Assembly: GCA_963931925.1 (NCBI GenBank)
Contig: OZ007579.1
Span: 24,556,769-24,620,768, forward strand
Length of the DNA: 64,000 nt
Reading direction: 5' to 3'
DNA from: Onchidella celtica
Taxonomy: Eukaryota; Mollusca; Gastropoda; Systellommatophora; Onchidiidae
Within the stretch, counting starts at the first letter, position 1. Each line of letters opens with the position of its first letter. Position numbers and translations under genes: made by a program. Shown piece after piece: positions 47,088 through 58,742 of this stretch. The notes beneath the pieces were generated by a model. That model was not told where the DNA came from, did no database searches, and saw only the letters and a program-made list of their open reading frames with translations.

Positions 47088-47320
47088 TGTCTCTCTCTAT
47101 CCGTGAGTCCTTTTTTTCTCTCCCTCCCTCCCTCTCTCTGTCTCTCTCTCTCTCTGTCTCTCTCTTCTTCTTCTTCTCTCTTTATCTATCTATCTCTTCT
47201 CTCCGTCTATCTCTCTCTCTCTCTCTCTCTCTCTCACCTTCTTTTTCTATTTTTTTCTCTCGTGTTTTCTCGGCCCTTTTCTCTCTCTCTTTCTCTCTTT
47301 TTATTCTGTGTGCTTTATTG
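47088..47320. repeat. CT-rich polypyrimidine tract
   Basis: CT and CTT runs over ~230 bp; the serine/leucine frames here are by-products. Confidence 0.85.
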
Positions 47321-49033
47321 TGTGTGTTATGTTAAAAACATTTCTTTGAAGATCTGATTTAACCGGTGTATATATTTTTCTTCTTCTTCTTTTCTCACCA
47401 CTACTTTCAAATCGAGTCCAAGTGAGATTTTTACTTAATCATCAATGCTGATGAATCACCCACACGCTGTTTTCTCCCATCCCCTAAGCGAAACAAACTC
47501 AATGATCCCCCATACATGTATCTCTCATCTACAAAACTGGTCTTTATGATCTGCCTCACATCGTTTACCTCCCCGCCCCCGGGCTTCAGATAAAATGTTT
47601 GACTCACATTAAAAATAAACAGAATTTTAAAACCTGTCCACCTTTGCCTGCACAAATAGACACTGAATTATTAACCCTCTGGGTACTGAGTGTGGGAAAA
47701 AGGTAAAATTTGTTAAAAGTTTGAAGCACATTATAACTGAGGTTTCTGCACAATCTCGTTTTTCTCTCGTTTATAAACTCGTAGAAAACAACTTGGAAAA
47801 GTCTGGCAATGGAAGGCAAATATCTCATCTTGAAATTCAGACATATTCCTATGTCGAAGCATTGTTTTATTTATGACACTCTGGGCTATAGAGGATTACA
47901 TTAATTGTGTTTTTCTTCAACTATAAATAATAATCATAATATATAAAAAAAAAATTTAAAAACATGACTCTAATTTATGGCCATTTGTAATAATATATAT
48001 CGCTTGAATGTTTTATATTGTTTTTTTTACTCAGCTTGCTTTCAAGAAAAAAATGTGTAGATTAATGTTAACGAATATATCAAGAATTTGCGGAGAAAGA
48101 CATCGAGAAGTAAGTATGAAATCTGAACAACTCTTGAATATTTCTTTTCCCTGGGGGGCAAAAAAGGGGGGGGGGGGGTGTTATATATTTTCGAGAAAAA
48201 TTTTCTGAAGGTGCAACGCGAATGATTCAGGGTCAGACATTCGGTTTTCTCTGACTGATACGAGAAAAGTGTATCATGAGATTGGGGGGCGGGCGGCGGC
48301 GGCGCTGATGGCAAACCTGGTTATGTCCCTGTTTGGGGTCTATTTTGACTCAGTGCGTGAGGTTTTTCTTTCTGTCAGCTGACTGAAGACATTTTCATTC
48401 CCCCCCCCCCCCTAACTTTTGTCCTTGATTCTCTCCTTTCTACCTACTTCCTCTTGTTTTTTGACGTCATTCCACCACTGACGCCAAACAATATTGTTTT
48501 ATTTATTTCTTAACATTGGGTTATCTCCCCTTTCAGAGGTTAAAATTTGCTTGCAGAGTTATCGCCCCTACTCCCGGGATATTTGTTTATCCCTCCTCGT
48601 CACTTATCCCTTATCTTTCACAGTTTATCGTTGACTCCCAATTCCATCGTTTCGCAAAAACCTGTACTGTGTAACTATGGAAATGCCATGCTACTCACAC
48701 AGATTGAGATTCTCTTTTTCACCCCCACCCCCACCCCCACCCAACCCCTCTTCTGGCTCAAACTTTTGCCACGGCTCGCCAGGTCAAAAAGGGTTAAACC
48801 TGGAACAATCCGTTTCTTTTTCTCTGTGAGCAACACCGCCAAGCCAGGTCCCGGTCGATATCATTATTGTAATGCATCACTTACAGCTAGCCGAATGTTT
48901 GTTATTAAATTAACCTTCTAGCGTCCGGACATACGTACTGCCTTATATTCAAAATATCTGAAACACATAAAATGAAATTGAAACAGTCGAATAAAAGTAA
49001 AAACATACATAAATATCCATCACAACAAATTAC
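47321..49033. other. No gene recognised
   Basis: Contains a C-rich CACCCC run at 48721-48747 and homopolymers. The 124-codon plus frame at 48547-48921 has no recognisable motif. Confidence 0.55.
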
Positions 49034-49224
49034 CAGGGATGGGAATTGCAGACAGAAAAATTTCCTGAATTTTTCACGCATCGCGACAGCGGCAACGCCA
49101 ACACATACATTACAGGCCTATACATACTATAGGCGACATAGCAACTGGCTATCTCAGGAAAATAATTTTAAAAATATTTTTAAAACTTTGAAATCAGAAA
49201 ATTTCCGGGTATTTCTCATCCCTG
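49034..49224. mobile_element. hAT-like MITE with CAGGGATG termini
   Basis: Inverted ends CAGGGATGGGAATT and TTTCTCATCCCTG enclose 191 bp, with a second internal mirrored block (AAATTTCCTGAA near the left, CAGAAAATTTCC near the right). The terminal eight bases match the family at 17927 and 42676; the interior does not. Confidence 0.6.
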
Positions 49225-49758
49225 CTTTGTTGATAAAATAATTTGGAAGATTTTCCAAATCCCATATCAGAGATACCCGGTGAGGTGAGAGATGTACTAA
49301 GTTGTCAAAAGAGACAAAAAGACTCGTTTCTCCAACAGGTTCCCGAAGTTTCATTTCATGGCATTTCTCTCCTTTTGTATTCTTATTTTAACATTAAAAT
49401 TTTATGATCATAATTTAAAAGTAACATTATTTTGCTGATTGCCACATCGTGCTATTGAATTGCATAAGGGAGTAATTGTTGTAAATATACTACAGCCTGG
49501 TATTGCTGTTCACGTAAAGACAGCTTTACGGACAACAGTTCACGTAAGGATCACTGTGCACATGAGTCTATCACTTTACGTGAGGATCACGGTGCGCATG
49601 AGTATATCTGTTCAGGTAAGGAGAAATTGTTCTCTTAAAAGAGCATATCAGTTCACGAAAGGACAACTGTTCACGTATGGAGAAATTGTTCTCTTAAGGA
49701 CATTTGGTCACATAAGGGCATGTACTCACGCGAGGACCTGACAACTGTTCAAATGGGG

Positions 49759-49946
49759 ACAACTGTGACCACAAGGACAACTGTGACCACAAGGACAACT
49801 GTGACCACAAGAACAACTGTGACCACAAGGACAACTGTGACCACAAGGACAACTGTGACCACAAGAACAACTGTGACCACAAGGACAACTGTGACCACAA
49901 GGACAACTGTGACCACAAGGACAACTGTGACCACACGGACAACTGT
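49759..49946. repeat. 18-bp tandem array, about 10 units
   Basis: ACAACTGTGACCACAAGG repeats with few changes. As 18 is divisible by three, all frames stay open (TTVTTR on plus, VVTVVL and LWSQLS on minus). A looser related repeat (TTCACGTAAGGA) precedes it from ~49510. Confidence 0.95.
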
Positions 49947-49952
49947 TTCGTC

Positions 49953-50177
49953 CCCTTAAAATGACAAGATTCTATCTCCACATTTTGGCTGAACTAAGTT
50001 ACGCGCTACACACTACTTCCACAGGTCAAAGTATCAAGCAGATTCGATGCGTAATTTCTAAGCATTACTAAAGAGGAAAAAAAAGCCATATCTCTAAAAA
50101 CTGTGCGCACATGAAACTTCAATCATCAATTTCTTACAAAGTGATGGAAGGGAGATAGAACCTTGTCATTCTAATGG
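49953..50177. mobile_element. MITE, AATGACAAGGTTCT family, copy 2
   Basis: Inverted ends CTTAAAATGACAAGATTCTA and AGAACCTTGTCATTCTAA enclose ~225 bp homologous to the element at 1494. It directly abuts an 18-bp tandem array on its left. Confidence 0.7.
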
Positions 50178-50939
50178 GATGAACTGTATACGTGAGGACA
50201 ATATTGTTCACTTAAGGACAAAACGGGCGTGCTCCAAATTGAGAACACTGAACGCATGCTTTCTCTATTTCGTGTCACTGTGGCAAACAACGCAAGTAAG
50301 TTTTTAATAACTGGAGCGCAACACCGATAGACCCACGGCGTGATACAGTGTACAGTATCTGTAACGAACAGTATACTTGTATATCCAAGACACAGCTTCT
50401 GTCTCGACTTATATTAAAACGTCCTTATCATACACGCAACAGAAGCCAGCAGGTCGCCCCAGTTTGAAGACAAATTACACAAGGTTATTAACTGAGCGCT
50501 GCGTTAACAACAGGGAAATGCCTGGGATACATCAGCCTTATTAAATGCACGTGTCTCCGGCTAACCAATCTGTTGGCTGTTCGATGTTCAGCCACTCTGG
50601 GACGTGGGGAAATAAATTAGTTCCAGATTTCACTGCCTGCTCTCCCCCCTCCTGACCCATGACACTCCCCCAACCCCTTTTTCCAACTTCCCCGAGCCCC
50701 CCAAGCCCTCGACCTGGTCTCCGTAGCCCCTAATATTAGGCTACTGTGATTCACTTTTCGTCTTTTCGACTGATATATCAAGGTCATGGAGAGAAGCACG
50801 GAGATATTCGTTCTGTTAGTGAAGTCCCCTTTGGTGTGTGTGTCGGGAGGGGGGGGGGGGGAGACAGTGGGTGGACTTTCGCCGTAATCACTCGCATCGA
50901 TATTGAGATTGCTGGGGTGAGCACATCTGGAAGGGGGCA

Positions 50940-51021
50940 GGAGACAGAGTGACAGAAAGGGAGTGAGAGAGAGAGAAGCAGAGAGAGAGACTAAGAATGA
51001 AGTAAAAAAGTGAAAATGACA

Positions 51022-51060
<39 letters not shown>

Positions 51061-51305
51061 GAAAGAGGAGGGAAAGAGATAGACGGAGGAAAGGGAGGGA
51101 GCGAAACAGAGAGAGAAAGAGACAGGGAGAATGAAGAAGAAAAGAGAGAATGTCAAGGCAGAAACAGATAGAGTTAAGAATGAAGAAGAAAAGAGAAAAT
51201 GACAAGACAGAAACAGAAAGAATGTGATATAATTACTAAGGGGGAAAAGAGAGAAAGAAGTGGAGACATACAGACACACAGAGAAGTGGAGAGAGAAAGA
51301 GAGAC
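50940..51305. repeat. GA-rich purine tract with perfect (GA)n core
   Basis: The perfect run lies near 51026-51052; a ~55-bp block (AGAATGAAGAAGAAAAGAGA) is repeated at 51128 and 51177. The 220-codon minus frame through it is low-complexity. Confidence 0.85.
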
Positions 51306-51397
51306 AGACTGAACAATGGATGTGCGCAAGATGGGCGTCCCATACCGTACTGAAGACAGAACTACGATGTGGTGAGAAAGTGTAGAGATGGACTCAC

Positions 51398-51484
51398 TAT
51401 ACAAGAGACGGGAGCAGCTACCACTGGTGCAGGAGACAGAATCAATGGAGCCACACAGGAAATCCCCGCATTCATCACTGTCCA
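51398..51484 (-). CDS. Candidate coding exon, strand ambiguous
   Basis: The minus strand offers acceptor CACCAG and donor GTGAGT around an 87-bp, phase 1-1 stretch reading DSDECGDFLCGSIDSV then SCTSGSCSRLLY. The plus strand of the same DNA also has a CAG acceptor and a perfect GTGAGT donor (after 51487) around an open frame (GATQEIPAFITVHW), so strand cannot be decided by eye. No family was recognised. Confidence 0.28.
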
Positions 51485-51520
51485 CTGGTGAGTAGTGGTG
51501 TGACCAGAGATGTCTTAGGC

Positions 51521-51995
51521 TAGTGGTTCTCAACTTCTCTCAGGCAACCGCCCCCCTTGGATTGCAAAGTTTCTTTCATCGCCCCCTTTGCCCCCCCCCC
51601 CCCCTCCAAAATCCATATTCAAACACATACATTTCGCAAGAAGACACAAAACTTTTCACAAAAAGACAGACTATACATACCTTATGATGTCAAGTTTCTC
51701 AAGCTTTGTAGCAATGGGCGGGTTGATTATTCATTATAAAACAGAAAGCATTCTTTACCAAATGATAAACTGAAAACCGTACGCCCTTTTCTGCTCATAG
51801 AACACATCTACACAATATGCTGTGCAGCAAGCCCGTGACTGCCCTGTATTTGCCCCAAATCACCCTCCATTTATGTTTTCGCCCCCCTCCCCCTTCCATA
51901 TCGCCCCCTTTATCGTTTTCGCCCTCTCCACATGGCCTGGAAATTAAAAAAAATTGCCCCCAGGGGCCCGATATCGCCCGTACTGAGAACCCCTG
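51521..51995. mobile_element. Non-autonomous hAT element, C-rich family, copy 2
   Basis: Left end TAGTGGTTCTCAAC and right end GAGAACCCCTG form the inverted termini. The 8-bp flanks TCTTAGGC (51513-51520) and TCTTAGAC (51996-52003) match at 7 of 8, a convincing hAT target duplication. The 475-bp interior is non-coding and repeats the CGCCCCC motif near both ends. Confidence 0.82.
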
Positions 51996-52611
51996 TCTTA
52001 GACTAAGGATATCTCTGGGTAAGACAGACAATGCTCATACTTAGATGCATTCAGACGTTGTGAAAATAACCTTTTCGTGGCAGTAAGCGTTTGAGGGAAG
52101 AGGGATTTAAAGAAAGAGAGGGGAGATTTGAAGTGATATACCCTGTACTCTCGGGAACAATGGCCAAGAACTAAGTGTCCTCTTCAAATCATATACTACC
52201 TCAGACAGGGAAAAGAATAAAGCCGATAATGGGGATTGAAAGAGAAGAATAGAGAGGCGAGATCAGCGTATCACAGAGTACATGTATGTTATGGTGAAGG
52301 AGGAATGAGGACGAGGAAATGGTTGTATTAAAGGGAAATAACCCAGCCAGCAACCCTGCGGATATATCCGACGCGTAGGACGGACCTGAATTTGTTCATA
52401 TGAATAACATCGTTCCTACGTAGATCCGCTGGTTACGACATCATGCCAACGTCGGTTTGCCCGTCCGTACGATGATCCTACCGATCTAAGGAAATAAACA
52501 AATCTACGTAGGAATTAGATCGATGCATGGATACTGGTTGGAAATTATTATGAAAATATTGGTAGACGGAAGGATGAGAATGTTAGCCTAAGAGCATAAA
52601 ATATCAGGGAT

Positions 52612-52875
52612 TTCAATCTGCCGACGAATTGGGTGCTGACGTCATAACAACTGATTTCAATGAGATTTCGCGCAGTCACTGCCGTGTCATCACCAGCCAA
52701 GCAGTGGATCTCATTGAAACTCATGTTCTGACGTCACCAGCCAACTAGTCGGATCTAACGGAAACTCGCCCTCAGAACTCTGACGTCACCAGCCCACCAG
52801 TTGATTTTCATTGACCCGCAATGCCGTGACGTCACTGGCCAACTACTCGCTCGATCAAAATCGGCTACCGCGAGC
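52612..52875. repeat. TGACGTCA-bearing repeat, copy 3, about five ~50-bp units
   Basis: Units of the form TGACGTCACCAGCCAAC then a GATC/TCATTGAAACTC block recur about every 50 bp (52636, 52731, 52780, 52827, plus a mutated TGTCATCA at 52684). The right end ATCAAAATCGGCTACCGCG matches the ends of copies 1 and 2. Confidence 0.55.
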
Positions 52876-53231
52876 CTAGGCTTGTTGTGTTTAAAGAATC
52901 TGGATTTGTCTCAGTGTACTGCCTGTGGTCAGTTGGGACGAACAATAAAAAAAAATTTTAAAGGGGAAAAGAAAAAAAACAACACCTAAACATATTATTT
53001 TTGTCCAAGGGCCAGGAAGTTCAAAATGCCTTATCAATCTCTCTTTCCACGTACTCCCACTTCACCCCTTTAACAATAAAATCCTCTTTAGGACTGGTGT
53101 ATCTGAGACCGCAGGATGTACGACTAATGGTATGACAAGGAAATCCTACGGTAAAATCTTCAATAAAAGTATAGTGTCTATGAGATCCCATGATATACGG
53201 GTAAGAATACTAAAACTGCATGTGCGTTGGT

Positions 53232-53378
53232 CGGGGTTCACACAGAGTCCCGAAAACTAATTTTAAGGACTTTGGACTTTGACATCATTTTCAGAATTTA
53301 AGGACTTTTAAAGTACTTATTTTTTCTTTTATGAAAATTAAGGACTTTAAGGACTTTTAAGGTCTTGTGTGAACCCTG
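53232..53378. mobile_element. hAT-like MITE, GGGTTCACACA family, copy 1
   Basis: Left end CGGGGTTCACACAGAGTCC and right end GGTCTTGTGTGAACCCTG are inverted repeats around 147 bp containing repeated AAGGACTTT motifs. Confidence 0.65.
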
Positions 53379-54314
53379 ATTGGTGAGTACACGCGTGCAT
53401 ATTCAAAATGTTAAAATTCGGGGGCAGATGGGCAATGACGTCTTTGAGGAATACCTGGAATTTCAAGAAAAAATTCCCAGAAATAACATAAACGTATTTA
53501 ATTGCTTCTAGATCCATTAAACCCACAAAGTATGGCGAAGATTAAAATGGCATAACTCTCGGGCAGGGGAGGGGAACGGTGGAACCGTTCTCAATGCCGT
53601 ACAACCATTATCGCCATGCTCCTGCCATCTGATGATCATAAAAACCACCTTGCTATTCACATGAGTGGGCGGGGAGATACTGTTTAAAACGTTTACCTGA
53701 GACCTATAAACAAAACATCCCTGTTTTTCACATCAAACCTTCTCAAATCTACAGCATCAGAACCTGACTCGTGTAAACATTTTTAAAGCCTTCATTCTCA
53801 GTTACAAGTGGAGCCGATCCACAGCACTAGCGGCTATGGGAAGAAAGAAACAAACACACCCCCTCGGAGACGGCAAAAACCTTTGGGTCAGTTAGTGCCG
53901 GGAGTAAGAAGGCCACCTAGCCAAGACGGTCGGAACCTTGGGTCAGTTAGTGCCGGAAGCAAGACGGCCACTTGGCTGAGACGGTTGGCACTTTGGGTCA
54001 GTTGGCGCCGGAAGTATGACGGCCACCTGGCTCGGGCGGTCGGCAGCTGCTAGCACTGATCATATCGGAGTATGGAATAAGGGGGAGATAACTTCGCCCA
54101 CTGGAAACTGCTTCACCACACATACAACTTTCTGTCTTAATTGCTCTGCCAGAGTTTGAAACCCTCATGAATCGTTCGGTAGGAAGACGTTCTCTCTCTC
54201 TGCGCTGCTTAAACATCTCCCTTTCTTTCTCTCTCATCCGTCGGTCGGTTGGAAAGTCACCATTTCGCTGTCTTCCCTCCATCCATCTATTCATTCGGTG
54301 AGCACATAAAAGCA

Positions 54315-54317
<3 letters not shown>

Positions 54318-54386
<69 letters not shown>
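54318..54386. repeat. (CT)n microsatellite, about 34 perfect units
   Basis: The longest perfect dinucleotide run in the window. Confidence 0.97.
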
Positions 54387-54390
<4 letters not shown>

Positions 54391-54804
54391 TTCAAAGTAC
54401 ATGTATTATTCAGCCACTTACTTTTAAACGCCCACTTAAAAGTTCTTCGTTTCAAGTCATTTCACCCACGAGTCTCACTTCAACATGGTGCTGATCACGG
54501 ATTTTCCCGTTCCAAGCCCGAGGGACTAGATCTATCTCAAATTTATTACTACTTGTAGATACTGCAAAATAACCAAGTCTTTTAAAGAGGGGGTTGCTCT
54601 TCAGTGGGAAAAATATACGAGTCGCTGTTGTTGGGGACAGCAGACGAGTAGTAAGATTATAAAGCCAAAAAGGGAAACTACAAAGTTCTGCTCACTGCTC
54701 GGCTGTATAATTATAATAGCTTTCTATGTCAAATGCTACGTTTCCCTAACAACAATCAATATAAAAAGATATAAAGATAGATGCGCAGTACAGAGAGGAG
54801 TGAG

Positions 54805-54914
54805 GGTTTGAGTTTGAGTTCAGAGAAAGCACGTCGACACGATAACGGTCACATTGTGCTAGGGAAAAGCAAAGAGGATAGACAGAATAGAAAAGAATGA
54901 TAGGCCAGAAGGAG
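54805..54914 (-). mobile_element. SINE-like (CAAACT)n-tailed repeat
   Basis: Reads GGTTTGAGTTTGAGTTCAGA, GAAAGCACGTCGACACGATA, ACGGTCACATTGTGCTAGGG. Confidence 0.6.
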
Positions 54915-55091
54915 GGAAATAAGATGGGACCGGGCATAGAAGGAGATAAATAAATATTGTCATGTTACCACTCTCACAATGAATGTATACCTCTCCAAGG
55001 CTATTTATTTACAAATGTGATTTGGTCAACGAGTCCTACCGTGTAGCGTGTTTTCAAAGATGGGGGGGGGGGGGGGCCTGATCAGACACAC

Positions 55092-55466
55092 CAGCGGTTC
55101 TCAACCTTTTTTCCAGACCGTCGCCCTCTTAGGCTCCATATTTTATTTCATCGCCCCCTCCTCAAACATAACGCCTTACTTACGACCCAAAAAACAAGAA
55201 GACAGACTACACACAAATTAAGATATTAAATTTTTTCAAAGCCTTATTTATGACAATAGGCCTGTTGGTTAATTCACGATAAAACAGAAAGAGTTCTTCA
55301 TCAAATGCATTTTAAGAATCTACACGTGCTGTTGAACACGCCATTGACTGCCATGTATTCGCGCCCCCCCCCCAAATCGTGTTTTCGCACCCTTGTTGCC
55401 CTTTTCTGCCTTTCGCCCCCCCCCCTCCCCCCCGGAAATCAAAACCACCCACGCTGAGAACCACAG
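55092..55466. mobile_element. Non-autonomous hAT element, C-rich family, copy 3
   Basis: Starts CAGCGGTTCTCAACC and ends near GCTGAGAACCAC. The middle (about 55190-55340) aligns with copy 1. No clear target duplication is visible, so the right boundary is approximate. Confidence 0.7.
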
Positions 55467-56057
55467 GCCAGTGACTAACAAGATCGACCACCGGGATGGA
55501 CCCTGCAGCGCATGAGAAAATGCACGCGCAAAACGATCCTGTGATGAACTGGCTACATTGCTTTCTAGTCCACGATCGCAAAAGGTCAGCAAGGAGTCAC
55601 ATGAGGTCAGAATTACTTTCCCCCCAAATTTCTTCTTCATTCCCGTCTTTCCACCTCCGCTCTGCCCCTCTACCCCCACCCCGTCTTCTCTCAGATGAGA
55701 CCCACTAGGCCGCTGTTAACAACGACAAAATCCGGATCTTCAAAACTTGAACAAACCATCGAGTCTGGTGTGTGTGCCAAATTACTATTTTAAAAAAATG
55801 GACGTTTAAAAAAAAAAAGAAAAAAAATGTTGTAAAGCCCCTACGTTGTTCAGAGCCCTGGTGCGGTGCCACGGACCTTCTGTGGTTTTGGATTGTTGTT
55901 GTTGTTGTTTTTTTTAAACATCTGTCAAAGTAGCATTCCAAACTTATCTTCCCCTCTCCCCTTCAAACATATAAATATCTAGGAAATCCTTTTGTCACGC
56001 AAAATTGGGGTCAAATCTCAATTCTCCGCCCTCCATCCCGGCCGACTGGGACCCTTT

Positions 56058-56309
56058 GCGACCTTAGTTCTTGTTCGTTCTATCTCCATTTTCTGAAAAT
56101 TTCTGAGATATTTACTAGGTATGTGAAACATAACAAAATGCACACTTTAACACGAACTTGTTTAAAATGTGTTGTGGCACTTATCAAGCTGTTTCATAGT
56201 TCTGATTTCGTCAAACTCCTTATCATAACACTAAAGCCGGAAGCGTTTAACGTCGAATTTCTCAGTTGTGCAAAAACTGGAGTTGGAACAAACAAGAGCT
56301 GATATCGCT
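56058..56309. mobile_element. ~250-bp MITE family, full copy with clear ends
   Basis: Begins GCGACCTTAGTTCTTGTTCG and ends GGAACAAACAAGAGCTGATA then TCGC. The interior TGTGTTGTGGCACTTATCAA is nearly identical to the copy at 9503. Confidence 0.78.
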
Positions 56310-56559
56310 ACTTATGCATAATAAAATATCCAGGAAATCCTTTCATCAGTCATATCTTGCTAGGGTTCTTTTGTATCTCAGTGCCCTCGAAGACACTGGT
56401 GGCTGGTATTAACCCTCCACTGTCTGGACTAATAGGTCCACCCATCCCCAACTTCTAGTGCACGTATATCTCATTTGAAATGGTCGAATAAAACCAAAAA
56501 TGTACAAGATACTCGTAGAAAAAAAAAATATTTCATGACTGATAAATCAAAAAGTATTA

Positions 56560-56595
<36 letters not shown>

Positions 56596-56610
56596 GCGCG
56601 CGCGCGCGAG
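56560..56610. repeat. (CT)n-(CA)n-(CG)n compound microsatellite
   Basis: Three dinucleotide runs in series, the CG part being Z-DNA-prone. Confidence 0.92.
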
Positions 56611-57689
56611 AGAGCATATGCCACGAGATGGTATGTTTCAAATTAGAACACTGGGCATTTGATGGGTGGCATTTTTTTTTTCCCTCCAAAATTCAACCTT
56701 TTCTGCTTGTCTGTAGCAGAGAATATTCTACTAACATTTCACTGCAATGGCTTAATATTATAATTGCATTTGTTTATTATGACTAGCGGTCCCCTGTGTT
56801 CAGGCTGGTGGGGGAGAGTAGTCTCCTGAATAGAAAAAATACTGAGTTGTCTTCACTGCTCATCTGTGGCTTACTGTGTAAAACACCACGGTCCCTGAAC
56901 AACAGCCACTGACACTCACTCTGACATCTCACGGGTCATCAAACCCCAGCATGAGAACCTTTGGCCAATGAAATGAGAAAGAAAAGCCAAATCTACAGAA
57001 GAGTATCCTTGGTCAAGTAAATGAGAACAAACAGAGAGGGAGATAGACAGATCGCCCCCCTCTTCCCCACCCTCTCCCAAACCCACACAGTCGATCCCCG
57101 TAGGAAACGTCTCCCCCTGACAGAAGCTATTTCCTCTCTGGCTCTGTTGTCTAGTTGGGTGGGGACTGTCCCTTGAGGACCCGCAACCGCGTGACCGGAT
57201 ATAGATCTCGTGACTCAGTGGCTATGCCATTTTGGGGTTTTTCTGCGCGTGCGTGAGGGTTCAGTCTCCAATACAATGTTGTTGTACTGGATCACCGTCC
57301 CTTCCCGGGGGACCTTTGGGTTTTGGGGGGTTTGTGTGTGTGTGTGGGGGGGGGGGCAGCAGGGGCTCTGACGTGTTACGCCAGTCACTTGTGGAGTTGG
57401 CGGCTTTTTACATCCAGTTCCACTGAGATGATACGGGAGATACTGAGACGAACCATTCCGTCTCTCAGTTTAATGATGTTCGCACATTGTGGGCGTATCC
57501 GTTCTAAGAGAATCCTAAAGTAATCTGTGCACAGTTGAATTATGTCCTGCGTGTCAGGTCAATGTGTTTTAGTTAGGGAAGCATATTGTGTGCACTGTTA
57601 ATTTTGTTAATTTAGTTAATTTATCAGTGTGTGTGTATACATGTGTGTGTGCGCGCTATGTATCATACTTTCTGCTTCTGTAACTGTAT

Positions 57690-57770
57690 TGTTATGTATT
57701 CAATGATCAAAACAAATTTCCTTGTACAAGGACGAATAAAATTTATCTTATCTTATCTTATCTTAAAGGG
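57690..57770 (+). mobile_element. Probable retroelement 3' end with (TCTTA)n tail
   Basis: CAAATTTCCTTGTACAAGGA, GAATAAAATTTATC and then four TCTTA units resemble the 3' ends of non-LTR retroelements. No coding sequence is attached. Confidence 0.4.
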
Positions 57771-57771
57771 G

Positions 57772-57883
57772 TGAAGTGCGCATTGCTGACGTTGTTGATA
57801 CGCGCACATACTAATAGATGTTTTGTTGTTTTTTTTTTTGGCTTCAGAAAATGGAAACAGAGCAAACATGAACTAAGGTCGCA
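57772..57883. mobile_element. ~250-bp MITE family, truncated copy
   Basis: The right half is present, from GTGCGCATTGCTGACG to GCAAACATGAACTAAGGTCG. It abuts a (TCTTA)n tract. Confidence 0.5.
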
Positions 57884-58011
57884 ATTTGTCTATGCGTTTA
57901 CCAGCAGGTGTAGAGAATATTACACTCCAAATTATGTAAGCGTCACACCAGTATGTTTCAGGGGATGAGAAGGCTACAAAGAGAGATGAGGACACGACAG
58001 ACAAAGAAGGA

Positions 58012-58613
58012 GATAAATAAACGGGCATGTGAGGAGGGATAAATAAATGGACATGTGAGGAGGGATAAATAAACGGGCATGTGAGGAGGGATAAATAAAC
58101 GGGCATGTGAGGAGGGATAAATAAACGGGCATGTGAGGAGGGATAAATAAATGGACATGTGAGGAGGGATAAATAAATGGACATGTGAGGAGGGATAAAT
58201 AAATGGACATGTGAGGAGGGATAAATAAATGGACATGTGAGGAGGGATAAATAAACGGGCATGTGAGGAGGGATAAATAAATGGACATGTGAGGAGGGAT
58301 AAATAAATGGACATGTGAGGAGGGATAAATAAATGGACATGAGGGATAAATAAATGGACATGTGAGGAGGGATAAATAAATGGACATGTGAGGAGGGATA
58401 AATAAATGGACATGTGAGGAGGGATAAATAAATGGACATGTGAGGAGGGATAAATAAATGGACATGTGAGGAGGGATAAATAAATGGACATATGAGGAGG
58501 GATAAATAAACGGGCATGTGAGGAGGGATAAATAAATGGACATGTGAGGAGGGATAAATAAACGGGCATGTGAGGAGGGATAAATAAATGGACATATGAG
58601 GAGGGATAAATAA
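58012..58613. repeat. 26-bp tandem array, about 23 units
   Basis: The unit is CATGTGAGGAGGGATAAATA plus AACGGG or AATGGA. One 19-bp unit (near 58337) lacks TGAGGAG. The complement has no stop in any frame, so frames of about 217-306 codons run through it with a 26-residue period. Confidence 0.97.
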
Positions 58614-58742
58614 GCACACACACACATGCCGAACAGAGAAAGAAAACATACACAGTGATTGAGAGACAGACAGATACATGGGCAGAATGATCAGGGAAAA
58701 GGCAGAGAGATTGCAAAAAGGGGAGGGCACAGCTGAGAGGTG

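Noticed and set aside
47672..47700. TTAACCCTCTGGGTACTGAG as a piggyBac left end
   Set aside because: No complementary right end was seen within ~600 bp.
48721..48747. CACCCC run as an interstitial telomere-like repeat
   Set aside because: The unit is not TTAGGG/CCCTAA and has only four to five copies.
49694..49981. TTVTTR / LWSQLS repeat proteins
   Set aside because: An 18-bp array with no stop on either strand; no initiation context or flanking gene structure.
50617..51279. 220-codon minus-strand Ser/Leu-rich frame
   Set aside because: Purine/pyrimidine-tract artefact without domain or splice support.
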